Shown here one piece after another: positions 14,632 to 22,038 of a DNA stretch of 23,255 bases. The stretch's first letter is position 1. The number at the start of each line of letters is the position of its first letter. The DNA is from a virus. The stretch spans positions 1-23,255 of the IMG/VR virus record IMGVR_UViG_3300013101_001724. One strand, given 5' to 3'. Made by a program: the position numbers and the translations under genes. The notes below the pieces were generated by a model. It was given only the letters and a program-made list of their open reading frames with translations, was not told where the DNA came from and made no database searches.

Positions 14632-15795
14632 ATGAAGTTTACGATTCCTGCCAGTGAATTAAAGCGGGCGCTGAACACTTGTAATGAGATAGCGCCAGCC
14701 AGTTCCTCGGTCGCAGAAGAGAAGACCGGAGTACTTATTACAGCCGCGGGTGACGAGGTCACCTTCGTAGCATCAGACGACGCGTCCTCTGTACGTGTTG
14801 TAGTTCCAGCCAAAGTTACTTCCGAAGGTGAGGCCCTGGTAAAGTGCCAGGATGTTTCCAGTTCTATTGCTGCCACCTTTGAGTATGACGACGCGGATCT
14901 TAAGGTTGAGAAGATCAAGGGCGCGACGCTCAAGGTCACAGGTTCCAACCGGACCTCGACAGGTAAGTTCCTGAACCATGTTCGGAACTATCCTCTTCTT
15001 AACGTAGGATTCTTCATCGAGCCCGCAGAATTTGACAATGACCAGGCCACTGAGTTTAAGGCGCTGGACTTCCAGGATGGTCTTCTGGCAGTTTCACACG
15101 CCGCGTCCAAGGACACCTCAAAGTCCCACTTCAATTGCATTTCTGTTACATTCAACGATGACGACGTAGTGTTCGCAGCTACGGATGGCATCCAAATAGC
15201 CGAGTTCAAGAAAGCCGCGCATGTCAAGGGACTGCGTGGCTCTTTTATTTTGGGGCTAAAGTTTTCAAACGTGGTCAGCAAGCACGTAGCTGACACCCTT
15301 CGAGCTGGTACTGGCGGAGACTCTGTTCAGATTTATGTCGAGGGTGATAACTTCTTCATGCAGAGTGGCGAGACCACGCTGGTGGGGACACTGCTGAACA
15401 CTTCCTTCCCAGACTACACCCCGTACCTCAATACAGATGAGAAGACCGCCGCTGTGTTCTCGCGAGAAGACTTTCTCTCTGTTCTACAGGGGATGCAACC
15501 GACAGTGGACGCCAAGAGCCATCGGATGGTGATTGATGCCACCGCCGCCGAGTCTACTGCTATGCTCTCTACTTCCAGTATCACTGGAGAAGCTGAGAGC
15601 TCCGACCTGGACGTTGAGACTCCTGATAACTTCATCCTCCACTTTGACTCAGTTCTACTACAGAACTCCGTACGACAAATGAAGGGTGAGGTCTTTTCTC
15701 TCTTCTTCACAGAGGATGCTAAGCAGGTGGTACTGAAGTCGCCAAAGGACGACGACTTTACAGCTCTTGTGTGCACTCTTAAGCAGGCAGACTAA
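14632..15795 (+). CDS. dnaN: DNA polymerase sliding clamp (beta clamp, DnaN-like)
   Basis: Ring-shaped clamp that tethers the replicative polymerase to DNA. ATG at 14632 is chosen over in-frame GTG 14599 and ATG 14617 because GGAG at 14619-14622 sits 9 bases upstream and the product then begins MKFTIPASELKRAL, the usual DnaN opening. The 387 residues match the family's length (about 370). Family landmarks: 'AVSHAASKD' and 'FAATDGIQIAEF' in the middle domain, 'GTLLNTSFPDYTPYL' at the start of the third, and 'LLQNSVRQMKGEVFSLFFTEDAKQVVL' near the end. The normal hydrophobic C-terminal residues of the peptide-binding pocket region are replaced by a soluble KQAD tail. First gene of the replication operon; the next gene starts immediately after its stop. 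Confidence 0.88.
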   Translation: MKFTIPASELKRALNTCNEIAPASSSVAEEKTGVLITAAGDEVTFVASDDASSVRVVVPAKVTSEGEALVKCQDVSSSIAATFEYDDADLKVEKIKGATLKVTGSNRTSTGKFLNHVRNYPLLNVGFFIEPAEFDNDQATEFKALDFQDGLLAVSHAASKDTSKSHFNCISVTFNDDDVVFAATDGIQIAEFKKAAHVKGLRGSFILGLKFSNVVSKHVADTLRAGTGGDSVQIYVEGDNFFMQSGETTLVGTLLNTSFPDYTPYLNTDEKTAAVFSREDFLSVLQGMQPTVDAKSHRMVIDATAAESTAMLSTSSITGEAESSDLDVETPDNFILHFDSVLLQNSVRQMKGEVFSLFFTEDAKQVVLKSPKDDDFTALVCTLKQAD

Positions 15796-16344
15796 ATGGC
15801 AAAGGACGACCTCTACTTTGACGAGGAAGAGGTTATAGCAGCTCTTAAGGCACGTGGTTACCGTGTAGTCAAGGCAGACTACGAGAGGGTGGGGAACATC
15901 ACCAATGCGCGCCAGGTTGTAGAATGGTTTTATGCACGACGGCTGTACTACAACCCGGACCGCGCCTACCCTCCGAGCGGAATTAACTACACTGCGGACA
16001 GTAAAACCCTCAGTGTGTTTGTACGACAGCGTGAGAAGTTAGGCTTAAGCCGGCGGATGGCGCTACAAGAAGCAGCAATGTTGATAGACAACATGTTCAA
16101 GTTTGAGAAGCACATAGGTCTCAAAGAACCGATAATGAGTATTCGGATTCTTACCCAGAGCAGCATCATGGACCGAGTGTGCGGGTATGCAAGTGGCGAG
16201 GTACCTCTCGTAGAAGAGGAAAAAGATCACGCCGTCATCGACGAGATCAATAAAATCTACAACCGCGACAACGCCGAGGAAGACAAACAAGTGGCAGGTA
16301 AGCGGTTGGACAAGATGTTGGAGAATATCTATGGCAAAAAGTGA
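15796..16344 (+). CDS. Conserved-looking 182-aa protein of the replication operon, unknown
   Basis: ATG at 15796 follows the clamp stop directly, so translation is probably coupled. The product is soluble, charged and mostly helical. An N-terminal part contains 'EEEVIAALKARGYRVV' and 'QVVEWFYARRLYYNPDR', and a central helical part contains 'VRQREKLGLSRRMALQEAAMLIDNMF'. The C-terminal third is acidic and then basic, ending ENIYGKK. No cysteine cluster, nucleotide-binding loop or membrane segment is present. It overlaps the RecA-like gene by 14 bases. Its place between clamp and recombinase suggests an accessory replication or recombination factor, perhaps a helicase loader or clamp partner, but I do not recognise a family and the sequence does not prove any role. 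Confidence 0.65.
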   Translation: MAKDDLYFDEEEVIAALKARGYRVVKADYERVGNITNARQVVEWFYARRLYYNPDRAYPPSGINYTADSKTLSVFVRQREKLGLSRRMALQEAAMLIDNMFKFEKHIGLKEPIMSIRILTQSSIMDRVCGYASGEVPLVEEEKDHAVIDEINKIYNRDNAEEDKQVAGKRLDKMLENIYGKK

Positions 16345-17431
16345 AGGCGAAGCTCGACTCGGGGTGGCCACAAGGGCCATCAAGAAGGAGCACGGTGATG
16401 TTATACGGTGGCTAAGTGAGGCTGCTGAAGTGGAACGACAGACCATTTCTACCGGATGTATTGGACTGGATGCGGCAATAGGAAATGGGGGACTTGAGCG
16501 CGGACTTATCGCGGAATTTTTTGGACGCTCCGGTGCCGGTAAGAGTTTCCTTAGCTACAGTGTCATCAAGAATGCATGCGAGAGCGGTCTAAAATGCGCT
16601 ATCGTGGACGCCGAGAACTCTCTTGACCCGAAGCTCCTACTTCGCGTTGGGATCCCTGGGAACCAAGTACAAGTAGTCGAAGGCGCAGCAACTGGAGAGG
16701 CCAATCTTCAGATCGCTGACACCCTCATGCAGACGGGGGAGTTCGCAGTCGTTGTCATTGACAGTGTCGCTGCTCTGATCCCGCAGTCCCGTACCGAAGA
16801 TAGCTACGACCAGCAGACGATGGGACTCCACGCGCGCCTGATGAGTGCGGGTATTCAGAAGATCATGCCGGTCGCCAAAAGATCAAACACTCTACTGATT
16901 TTCATCAATCAAATTAGAAATAAGATTGGTAGCTACGGTAACCCTGAGACCACTACCGGAGGTGAGGCGCTTCCTTTCTATGCTTCTTACCGAATAGAGG
17001 TTATTGGCAGCCCCCAGCAAAAGAGCCGGCGTTTGGCAGATGAGGGAACAGGTGAGGTGTACGGCCACAAGACTACCTTCCGGGTAGTTAAGAACCGTCG
17101 CGCTGCTCCCTATCGCGAAGCAGAGGTTGATCTCATTTACGGACTCGGATACGACACCGTGGGTGAGGTTGTAGACTCCGCAATGGATATTGGAATTATC
17201 GACAGAGCCGGAGCGTGGTACACATTTGAAGAGTATAAGTGGCAGGGTAGGGACAAGGTGAAGTTGGCGATCCAGGCCGACCCCGTACTACAAACTACCC
17301 TCGAGGACCGGATCCGAGCTATCACTGCGGGGGAGGCTTTCGTAGAACCAGAAGCTGCTCCGGTAAAAGAAACTGTAGAGGTGGAAGATGCCAAGCCAGT
17401 TAGCAAAAAGCGTACTCGCAAGTCTGACTGA
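16331..17431 (+). CDS. recA: RecA-like recombinase
   Basis: ATP-dependent strand-exchange protein that forms filaments on single-stranded DNA. ATG at 16331 follows GGAG (16320-16323). Walker A is GRSGAGKS (residues 65-72), followed by IVDAENSLDP, which matches the RecA 'DAEHALDP' segment with the catalytic Glu, then the Walker B strand VVVIDSVAALIP. The most diagnostic part is 'FINQIRNKIGSYGNPETTTGG', the DNA-binding loop 2 of bacterial RecA. After residue about 330 the sequence becomes an acidic then lysine-rich tail (ending KKRTRKSD). The 366 residues fit RecA (about 350) rather than T4 UvsX. The P-loop differs from the bacterial GPESSGKT. It overlaps the next gene by 44 bases. Probable role: recombination-dependent replication and repair. 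Confidence 0.92.
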   Translation: MAKSEGEARLGVATRAIKKEHGDVIRWLSEAAEVERQTISTGCIGLDAAIGNGGLERGLIAEFFGRSGAGKSFLSYSVIKNACESGLKCAIVDAENSLDPKLLLRVGIPGNQVQVVEGAATGEANLQIADTLMQTGEFAVVVIDSVAALIPQSRTEDSYDQQTMGLHARLMSAGIQKIMPVAKRSNTLLIFINQIRNKIGSYGNPETTTGGEALPFYASYRIEVIGSPQQKSRRLADEGTGEVYGHKTTFRVVKNRRAAPYREAEVDLIYGLGYDTVGEVVDSAMDIGIIDRAGAWYTFEEYKWQGRDKVKLAIQADPVLQTTLEDRIRAITAGEAFVEPEAAPVKETVEVEDAKPVSKKRTRKSD

Positions 17432-17735
17432 GGCGTTTCCTAACACGCTGATCAAAGATGAGGAGTACGTGAACTACGAGGGTGTGAGGCTGTTCTTTGA
17501 TTTCTACATCCCTGACCTGGACGTGTACATTGAGGTTCAGGGCGAGCAGCACACGCAGTTCAACAAGCATTTTCACGCCTCCGCCGCAGCATTTAGAGGT
17601 CAGAAGAAGCGGGACCGCCTGAAGAAAGAGTGGATACATGACAACGACCATGTACTGGTGTGTGTAAATTACGACGAGATACCCATGGACTCTACCGTCC
17701 TGTTGGGTAGAATATTGGAGGCGCAAGATGGATGA
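17388..17735 (+). CDS. Small VSR/PD-(D/E)xK-like endonuclease
   Basis: ATG at 17388 lies inside the end of recA, after a purine-rich AGGTGG stretch. The 115 residues contain the core of restriction-endonuclease-like nucleases of the very-short-patch-repair type: E25/E26 in 'IKDEEYVNYEG', D38 in 'LFFDFYIPDLD', then E49-V-Q51 and H55 in 'YIEVQGEQH', with D75 and W82 in the helix behind (KKRDRLKKEW). This spacing of acid, acid and ExQ residues fits a one-metal or two-metal nuclease site. At 115 residues it is little more than the catalytic core. Position in the recombination block suggests nicking or trimming of recombination intermediates or host DNA, but substrate is unknown. It overlaps the following gene by 8 bases. 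Confidence 0.72.
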   Translation: MPSQLAKSVLASLTEAFPNTLIKDEEYVNYEGVRLFFDFYIPDLDVYIEVQGEQHTQFNKHFHASAAAFRGQKKRDRLKKEWIHDNDHVLVCVNYDEIPMDSTVLLGRILEAQDG

Positions 17736-18213
17736 GAGAGTTAGAAAGAAGTTGTTAGACACCTCCAGTGAGCTCTCTTTGTATGCGGCCGGGTCCCCAT
17801 CAGGAATTGATGAGGTCTTCAGCTTTCAACCTGCAGTCGAGATGGAAGCGGCAACATCCGAGAGACTCTCTTTATTCACGATTATGCTTGCTCAGTACCT
17901 TATTACGGTGCAGGTCCGTTTCAATACCTCTCGAGTCATCGCCAGTCAGAAGAAGAAGGTACTTGAGAGGAAGGTATTCGTGCTTCTCCAGAAGGGTAAG
18001 ATCGAGGGTAAGACCTTGAAGGAGCGAGAGGCCAACGCGATAGCGTCAGAACCAGAACTTCAGCTCCTGGAGCAGGACTACGACGAGCAAGCAGCGGAAC
18101 GTGATCTTCTCGACGGGTTGGATAAGCCCATCATTGAACTAATCAACGCCCTTAAATCTGAGCTACGACGACGTCAGGAAGAGCGTCATTACATGGAAAA
18201 GGAACGACACTAA
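17728..18213 (+). CDS. Helical protein, possible recombination mediator (UvsY-like role)
   Basis: ATG at 17728 overlaps the nuclease stop. The 161-residue product is almost entirely helical and highly charged, with a probable coiled coil over the last 70 residues ending in REEERHYMEKERH-like sequence (actual end RQEERHYMEKERH). A central 'KTLKEREANAIASEPELQLLEQDYDEQAAERDLLDGL' stretch resembles, in pattern only, the 'K-T-E...EA.v..d' helix of phage proteins found beside recombinases and called recombination mediators. T4 UvsY (137 residues, helical) is a possible functional analogue. It has no cysteine, P-loop or membrane segment. Its stop overlaps the helicase start by one base. Function is inferred from position and shape, and could equally be a helicase loader. 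Confidence 0.5.
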   Translation: MDERVRKKLLDTSSELSLYAAGSPSGIDEVFSFQPAVEMEAATSERLSLFTIMLAQYLITVQVRFNTSRVIASQKKKVLERKVFVLLQKGKIEGKTLKEREANAIASEPELQLLEQDYDEQAAERDLLDGLDKPIIELINALKSELRRRQEERHYMEKERH

Positions 18214-19643
18214 TGACGTCTGAGGAGACCCAGGGCCGGTATGCGCATGCAGGAAACGAAGCAGCTGTCATCGCCTGTGTACTACGTGACCCGTCCAACT
18301 ACTTCGAAGTTGAGTCCAAGCTTACGGACACTGATTTTCTGACGCCGCATCATAGGGCACTGTGGAGAATCATCCAGACGCTAACCCGCCAGGATGTTGT
18401 AACTCTCGACGCCGCTACAATACTGACCCAGGCTGAGGTTCTTAAGCTCTCAGACATGATTGGCGGGTACGAGTACATCAATGCGTTGTTTGATAAGGGC
18501 GTCAACCCTAACAACATTGATTTCTACATTGATAGAATTACGGACGCCAGTGTAAAGCTTCAGGTAATAGAAGCGGTTAAGGACATCGAGGAAGTAACGG
18601 ATAAGAACCGGGTATTTACCGGAGACAACCTGGACGCAGACACAATCGTAGAGTTTGCACAGGACAAGTTTCTACAGATAGCAGTCTCAGGCCAGCGGGG
18701 TGAGGATGCAGTAGATCTCGTCGAGGGTATCGAGGAGCTACTGGAGGAGATAACCTCCGAAGATGGAGGGGGAGCCGGTATACCTACCAACTTCCCGCTC
18801 CTCGATGAGGCTATTAACGGGCTGGAGCCGGGTACTTTAACGGTGTTAGGTGCCCGACCTAAGACAGGTAAGTCCGCACTGCTTCTGAACTGGGCCATTC
18901 ACATGGCGTATTACTGCCAGCAACCAGTTCTGTACCTGGACACGGAGATGAGCACCCGAGAGCAGCAATTCCGTGCTCTGTCCATCCTCTCGGGAATTCC
19001 CGAGCGAGAGATTAAGAACGGAACCTACGTGAACGACGCGCAGAATGAAGATCGCATCCGAAACGCACTCGAGGTCATGCGGTCCGGTCTCATTCTGCAC
19101 AAGTACTACCCTGACTTTACTCCGGAGGGGGTCTGCGCCCAGATGCGTAAGTACCATCACCAGGGTAAGGCCAAGGTTATGTTTTTCGACTACATCAAGC
19201 TCGCAGGTTCAGACCTGCAGCAGATAAGCAACGTCAAAGAGCATCAAGCTCTCGGTTATCTGTGCGTAGCTTTGAAGAATTTAGCAGGAGAGCTGGCCAT
19301 TCCAGTGGTTACAGCTGCTCAGATCGGTAGAAACGGTGCTAACAAGAGCCATGCGACGTCTGCTGACTTCGCCGACACCGATCGTATTCTTCGCTACGCT
19401 AATACACTTCTTGCCTTGTCTGCGAAGACGCAGGAGGACTTTAAGAAGGCTGAAGAGGAGGTCGGGAGGGAGACAGCTCTTAAGATGGGAACCCATCGTC
19501 TTCAGATCCTGGATACTCGCGGCGGCGGTACTAACTTCGACGGGATAGATCTCTACTTCCGTAAAGAAATTCTGACAATGAGAGAGGCGTCTGTCCAAAG
19601 ATCTTCTCAAACGGTCAATCAGGAGGACGAATATGAATTTTGA
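18213..19643 (+). CDS. dnaB: DnaB-like replicative DNA helicase
   Basis: Hexameric 5'-3' helicase that unwinds the fork. ATG at 18213 overlaps the previous stop (TAATG) and follows AAAGGA. The N-terminal domain (about 1-160) has the DnaB pattern 'EAAVIACVLRDPSNYFEV...DFLTPHHRALWRII', normally used to recruit primase. The RecA-like motor follows: Walker A GARPKTGKS (residues 213-221) after 'TNFPLLDEAINGLEPGTLTVLG', 'VLYLDTEMSTREQQFRAL', Walker B 'VMFFDYIKL', and 'IPVVTAAQIGRNGANKS' with the H/Q-type sensor. The end 'FDGIDLYFRKEILTM' is the usual last strand. The 476 residues match the family. The product probably pairs with the DnaG-like primase encoded two genes on. Confidence 0.92.
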   Translation: MTSEETQGRYAHAGNEAAVIACVLRDPSNYFEVESKLTDTDFLTPHHRALWRIIQTLTRQDVVTLDAATILTQAEVLKLSDMIGGYEYINALFDKGVNPNNIDFYIDRITDASVKLQVIEAVKDIEEVTDKNRVFTGDNLDADTIVEFAQDKFLQIAVSGQRGEDAVDLVEGIEELLEEITSEDGGGAGIPTNFPLLDEAINGLEPGTLTVLGARPKTGKSALLLNWAIHMAYYCQQPVLYLDTEMSTREQQFRALSILSGIPEREIKNGTYVNDAQNEDRIRNALEVMRSGLILHKYYPDFTPEGVCAQMRKYHHQGKAKVMFFDYIKLAGSDLQQISNVKEHQALGYLCVALKNLAGELAIPVVTAAQIGRNGANKSHATSADFADTDRILRYANTLLALSAKTQEDFKKAEEEVGRETALKMGTHRLQILDTRGGGTNFDGIDLYFRKEILTMREASVQRSSQTVNQEDEYEF

Positions 19644-20076
19644 TCAGATCTTAGACATAGGGAAAAGTCTTGGGAGCATTATAGCTCTCGCAGCTTTCTT
19701 CTTCTTCTACTTCCGCAACGAGTCCTTTCGAGAGAAGGTTAAGGGCTTGATGAAGTACATCCCGATGGTCGCCAGCTTCGCAGCCAGCAAGGTTGAGGAC
19801 CAAAAGGGAGTGTTTGACGCGCACGATGCGCTGGTGGTGCTGGGGAATGTGTCAGCACGTATTCAGGCTACCATCGCAGACCCTGCCAATAAGTCCTTCG
19901 AGGACGTGCAAGACGACGTCTTCGATATTGTACGGGACGAACTCGCTAAGTACAAGAATCTACCAGGAGTTCCTGACTTGGATGACCCAATGATTCAGGT
20001 GCAGGTACGCGTTGTTTTTGAGGGAATTCAAAGGGCATCCAGTGAAGATACAACCGGAAACGATAGCCAGGATTAA
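19633..20076 (+). CDS. Single-pass membrane protein, holin-like topology, unknown
   Basis: ATG at 19633 has the strongest ribosome site in the window, AGGAGG at 19621-19626 with a 6-base spacing, inside the end of the helicase gene. The 147-residue protein has one hydrophobic segment at about residues 13-28 (SLGSIIALAAFFFFYF), then a basic stretch (REKVKGLMKY) that should stay in the cytoplasm, and a mostly helical, acidic C-terminal domain. One N-terminal helix followed by a soluble helical tail is also the layout of LLH-type phage holins, but no lysis partner is near. The position between helicase and primase suggests instead an anchor of the replication complex to the membrane. Neither reading is proven. 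Confidence 0.65.
   Translation: MNFDQILDIGKSLGSIIALAAFFFFYFRNESFREKVKGLMKYIPMVASFAASKVEDQKGVFDAHDALVVLGNVSARIQATIADPANKSFEDVQDDVFDIVRDELAKYKNLPGVPDLDDPMIQVQVRVVFEGIQRASSEDTTGNDSQD
20030..20035 (+). promoter_or_regulatory. Ribosome site AAAGGG deciding the primase start
   Basis: Lies 6 bases before GTG 20042, supporting that start over the upstream in-frame TTG at 20012. Confidence 0.55.
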
Positions 20077-21067
20077 GCAGATAATCGACCCCGAGGTGGT
20101 AGTAGACTACCTGGGGTTTCAGATTGTGCGCAAAACCCCGGGAGAACTACGTGGTCCGTGTAAGATTCACGGCGGCAACAACACTACCGCCTTCAGGATG
20201 AACTTGGAAACCAAGACGTGGTGCTGCTATACCAAGCACTGCGAGGGTGATAAGCATCGAGACATGATCGGGCTTATTCAGCTGGCATCCGGGCGTTCTT
20301 TTGTAGAGAGCGTCAAGCTCATGGCCCAGCTGACCGGAGTCAACCTTGAGAACGAAGAGGCGGTTGATGAGGAAGTCCGTAAGTTTAGACAACAGCAGGA
20401 GATTAAGAAGGAGATAAAGCAAAGCTCCCCTCAATCCCCTGCTACAAGCTCCTTTGACGAGGAGGAAGAGAAAGAGATGCTCGGGAGGTTGCTCCCGGAA
20501 AGGTCTTCGTACTTTGAGGACCGGGGGTTCCACTCAGAGCTTCTCGATTTTTACGAGATAGGTGGTATGACTGACAGTTATGGCGTCCATAGGGAGACTA
20601 TTCCCATCAGAGACGAAGATGGGAGGCTGCTTACTGTCAGTGCCAGACGGACAGATTCTAACGAGGACCCTAAATACACCCTCTTAAAGAATATTCCGAA
20701 AGAAGCTACGTTGTACAATCTACATGTTGCTAAGCATTATACAGGCGAAGACCGGACCTTGATCCTGGTTGAGGGTTTCGTAGATGTGTGGTCACTTGCT
20801 GCATTAGGAGTGTTTAATGCCGTTGCTATTATGGGAACCATGATAACACCGAACCAAGCACGTTTACTGTGGAGAAACGCAGAAAGCATAGTGGTTATGC
20901 TGGACGCAGACGAAGCTGGAAGAAAGGCAACCCCGATGGTTGTCAAGCTGTTGGAAAGAGGAGCAAAAGTACGCTCTATAGATCTTCCTGATGGTAAGGA
21001 TCCTAAAGATTTCCAATACACCGACCTACGAGAGTATGGAATAGGAGAAACAAATGAGTACGTTTGA
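20042..21067 (+). CDS. dnaG: DnaG-like primase (zinc-binding plus TOPRIM)
   Basis: Makes RNA primers at the fork. GTG at 20042 is preferred, giving MKIQPETIARIKQII, the usual start of DnaG-type proteins; 341 residues. An N-terminal CHC2-type zinc domain has C40-x2-H43 and C61/C62 to C67 in 'TWCCYTKHCEG'. A charged linker (about 115-150) leads to the catalytic core. The TOPRIM domain shows E244 in 'LILVEGFVDVWSLAALG', 'IMGTMITPNQARLLW', and the metal-binding D288-A-D290 in 'VVMLDADEAGRKA'. It is much shorter than cellular DnaG (about 580 residues) and lacks an obvious C-terminal helicase-binding domain; the length is close to T4 gp61. It overlaps the membrane protein by 35 bases and the SSB gene by 14. 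Confidence 0.88.
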   Translation: MKIQPETIARIKQIIDPEVVVDYLGFQIVRKTPGELRGPCKIHGGNNTTAFRMNLETKTWCCYTKHCEGDKHRDMIGLIQLASGRSFVESVKLMAQLTGVNLENEEAVDEEVRKFRQQQEIKKEIKQSSPQSPATSSFDEEEEKEMLGRLLPERSSYFEDRGFHSELLDFYEIGGMTDSYGVHRETIPIRDEDGRLLTVSARRTDSNEDPKYTLLKNIPKEATLYNLHVAKHYTGEDRTLILVEGFVDVWSLAALGVFNAVAIMGTMITPNQARLLWRNAESIVVMLDADEAGRKATPMVVKLLERGAKVRSIDLPDGKDPKDFQYTDLREYGIGETNEYV

Positions 21068-21701
21068 AGGAATTAACAGTGTAGAACTACAGGGCGAGCT
21101 GGCCTGGCCGGAGATGAAGTACACCGGCAGTGGCAAGGCTCTTCTGCGAGCCAAGATCAAGATCCCGACGACCGATCAGCGCACAGGTGATGATCGAGAG
21201 TCCTACATCCGTGTAGTTGCGTGGGAAGAGATCGCAGAGTACATCAACAGCCTCGACGCACGGGCGAAGCTCCGCGTTACTGGTCGAATCCAGGAGCGAA
21301 GCTTCACCAACCGCGAGGGTCAGAAGCAGAATATCACCGAGATTGTTCTCGATGGTGTTGAGACTACTGAGTCTGAGGAAGGCATCAATCGATTCTTCCT
21401 CCGCGGCTCCACCAAGTGGCCTGAGCTGAAGGAAGTTGGAGAGGCAAACTCTTCTCTCTTCCACGCTAAGGTTGTCATCCCGTTCGAGCGGGACGGTCAG
21501 CAGAAGAACTCTTACGTGCGGATTACTGCATGGAATGATCTTGCTGAGGGACTCGGGGCTTCTCCCGAGGGTACCGTTGTCGACGTAACTGGTCACATCC
21601 AGGAGCGCACATGGACCAATCCTCAGGGTCAGAAGAGAATCTTCACCGACGCAGTTGTCACCAACTTCGTTGTGAATGAAGGAGTAGTGGCCAGTGTCTA
21701 A
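21054..21701 (+). CDS. ssb: Single-stranded DNA-binding protein with two fused OB folds
   Basis: Coats single-stranded DNA at the fork. ATG at 21054 follows AGGAG (21043-21047). The 215 residues are two copies of an SSB-type OB fold: residues about 1-104 and 110-207. The halves share 'ELQGELAWPEMK'/'FLRGSTKWPELK', 'SYIRVVAWEE'/'SYVRITAWND' and 'VTGRIQERSFTNREGQKQ'/'VTGHIQERTWTNPQGQKR', the last being the SSB 'GRLQTRSYEDKDGQKR' signature. Normal bacterial SSB has one OB fold per chain (about 110 residues) plus an acidic DDDIPF-like tail; here the chain ends NEGVVASV with no acidic tip. A two-OB chain should need only a dimer to give four OB folds. It is translationally coupled to the primase upstream. 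Confidence 0.88.
   Translation: MSTFEGINSVELQGELAWPEMKYTGSGKALLRAKIKIPTTDQRTGDDRESYIRVVAWEEIAEYINSLDARAKLRVTGRIQERSFTNREGQKQNITEIVLDGVETTESEEGINRFFLRGSTKWPELKEVGEANSSLFHAKVVIPFERDGQQKNSYVRITAWNDLAEGLGASPEGTVVDVTGHIQERTWTNPQGQKRIFTDAVVTNFVVNEGVVASV
21679..21684 (+). promoter_or_regulatory. Ribosome site AAGGAG deciding a GTG start
   Basis: Sits 9 bases before GTG 21694 within the end of ssb; the alternative ATG at 21706 would be about 21 bases away, too far. Confidence 0.6.
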
Positions 21702-22038
21702 CACGATGCGAGGAGTGGCCCCTGGGTTTCTCTTGCTGCCCGCCCAGGATTATTCCTGGGAGCTGAAGCAGCAGGTCGAGATCAGGATCCCTTTGAGCGG
21801 TAGTGTTAAAGAGGTAATTGGAAACCGCGATCTTGATGCGGGTGTTGCGATTGCAGGAGAGGATGACTTCTCTATTTTTGAAGACAACGTGTTTCAGATC
21901 TGGGAAGTCGTCCGTATCCTCTTCGCAGGAGCCAAGTACCCCGACCTCAGCTCTGACGAGTGTCTCAATGTTGTAGCATTGGAGCTCGACGGGGAGGAGT
22001 TGATAGTCTACGGTCAGATCATTAGGAGTGTATCATAA
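21694..22038 (+). CDS. Small acidic protein of the replication operon, unknown
   Basis: Starts at GTG 21694, 9 bases after AAGGAG (21679-21684), overlapping the ssb stop by 8 bases. The 114-residue product is acidic with alternating beta strands (WELKQQVEIRIPLSG, LDGEELIVYGQIIRSV) and one helix around 'NVFQIWEVVRILFAGAKYP', suggesting a small alpha/beta fold. No zinc ligands, membrane helix or nucleotide-binding loop is present. The following zinc-ribbon gene starts on its last stop base (TAATG), so both belong to the same translational unit. I do not recognise it. Context suggests a replisome or transcription accessory factor. Confidence 0.6.
   Translation: MSNTMRGVAPGFLLLPAQDYSWELKQQVEIRIPLSGSVKEVIGNRDLDAGVAIAGEDDFSIFEDNVFQIWEVVRILFAGAKYPDLSSDECLNVVALELDGEELIVYGQIIRSVS

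Noticed and set aside
20012-20041. TTG 20012 as primase start
   Set aside because: GTG 20042 has a better ribosome site (AAAGGG) and yields a DnaG-like N-terminus; the extra ten residues look unlike the family.
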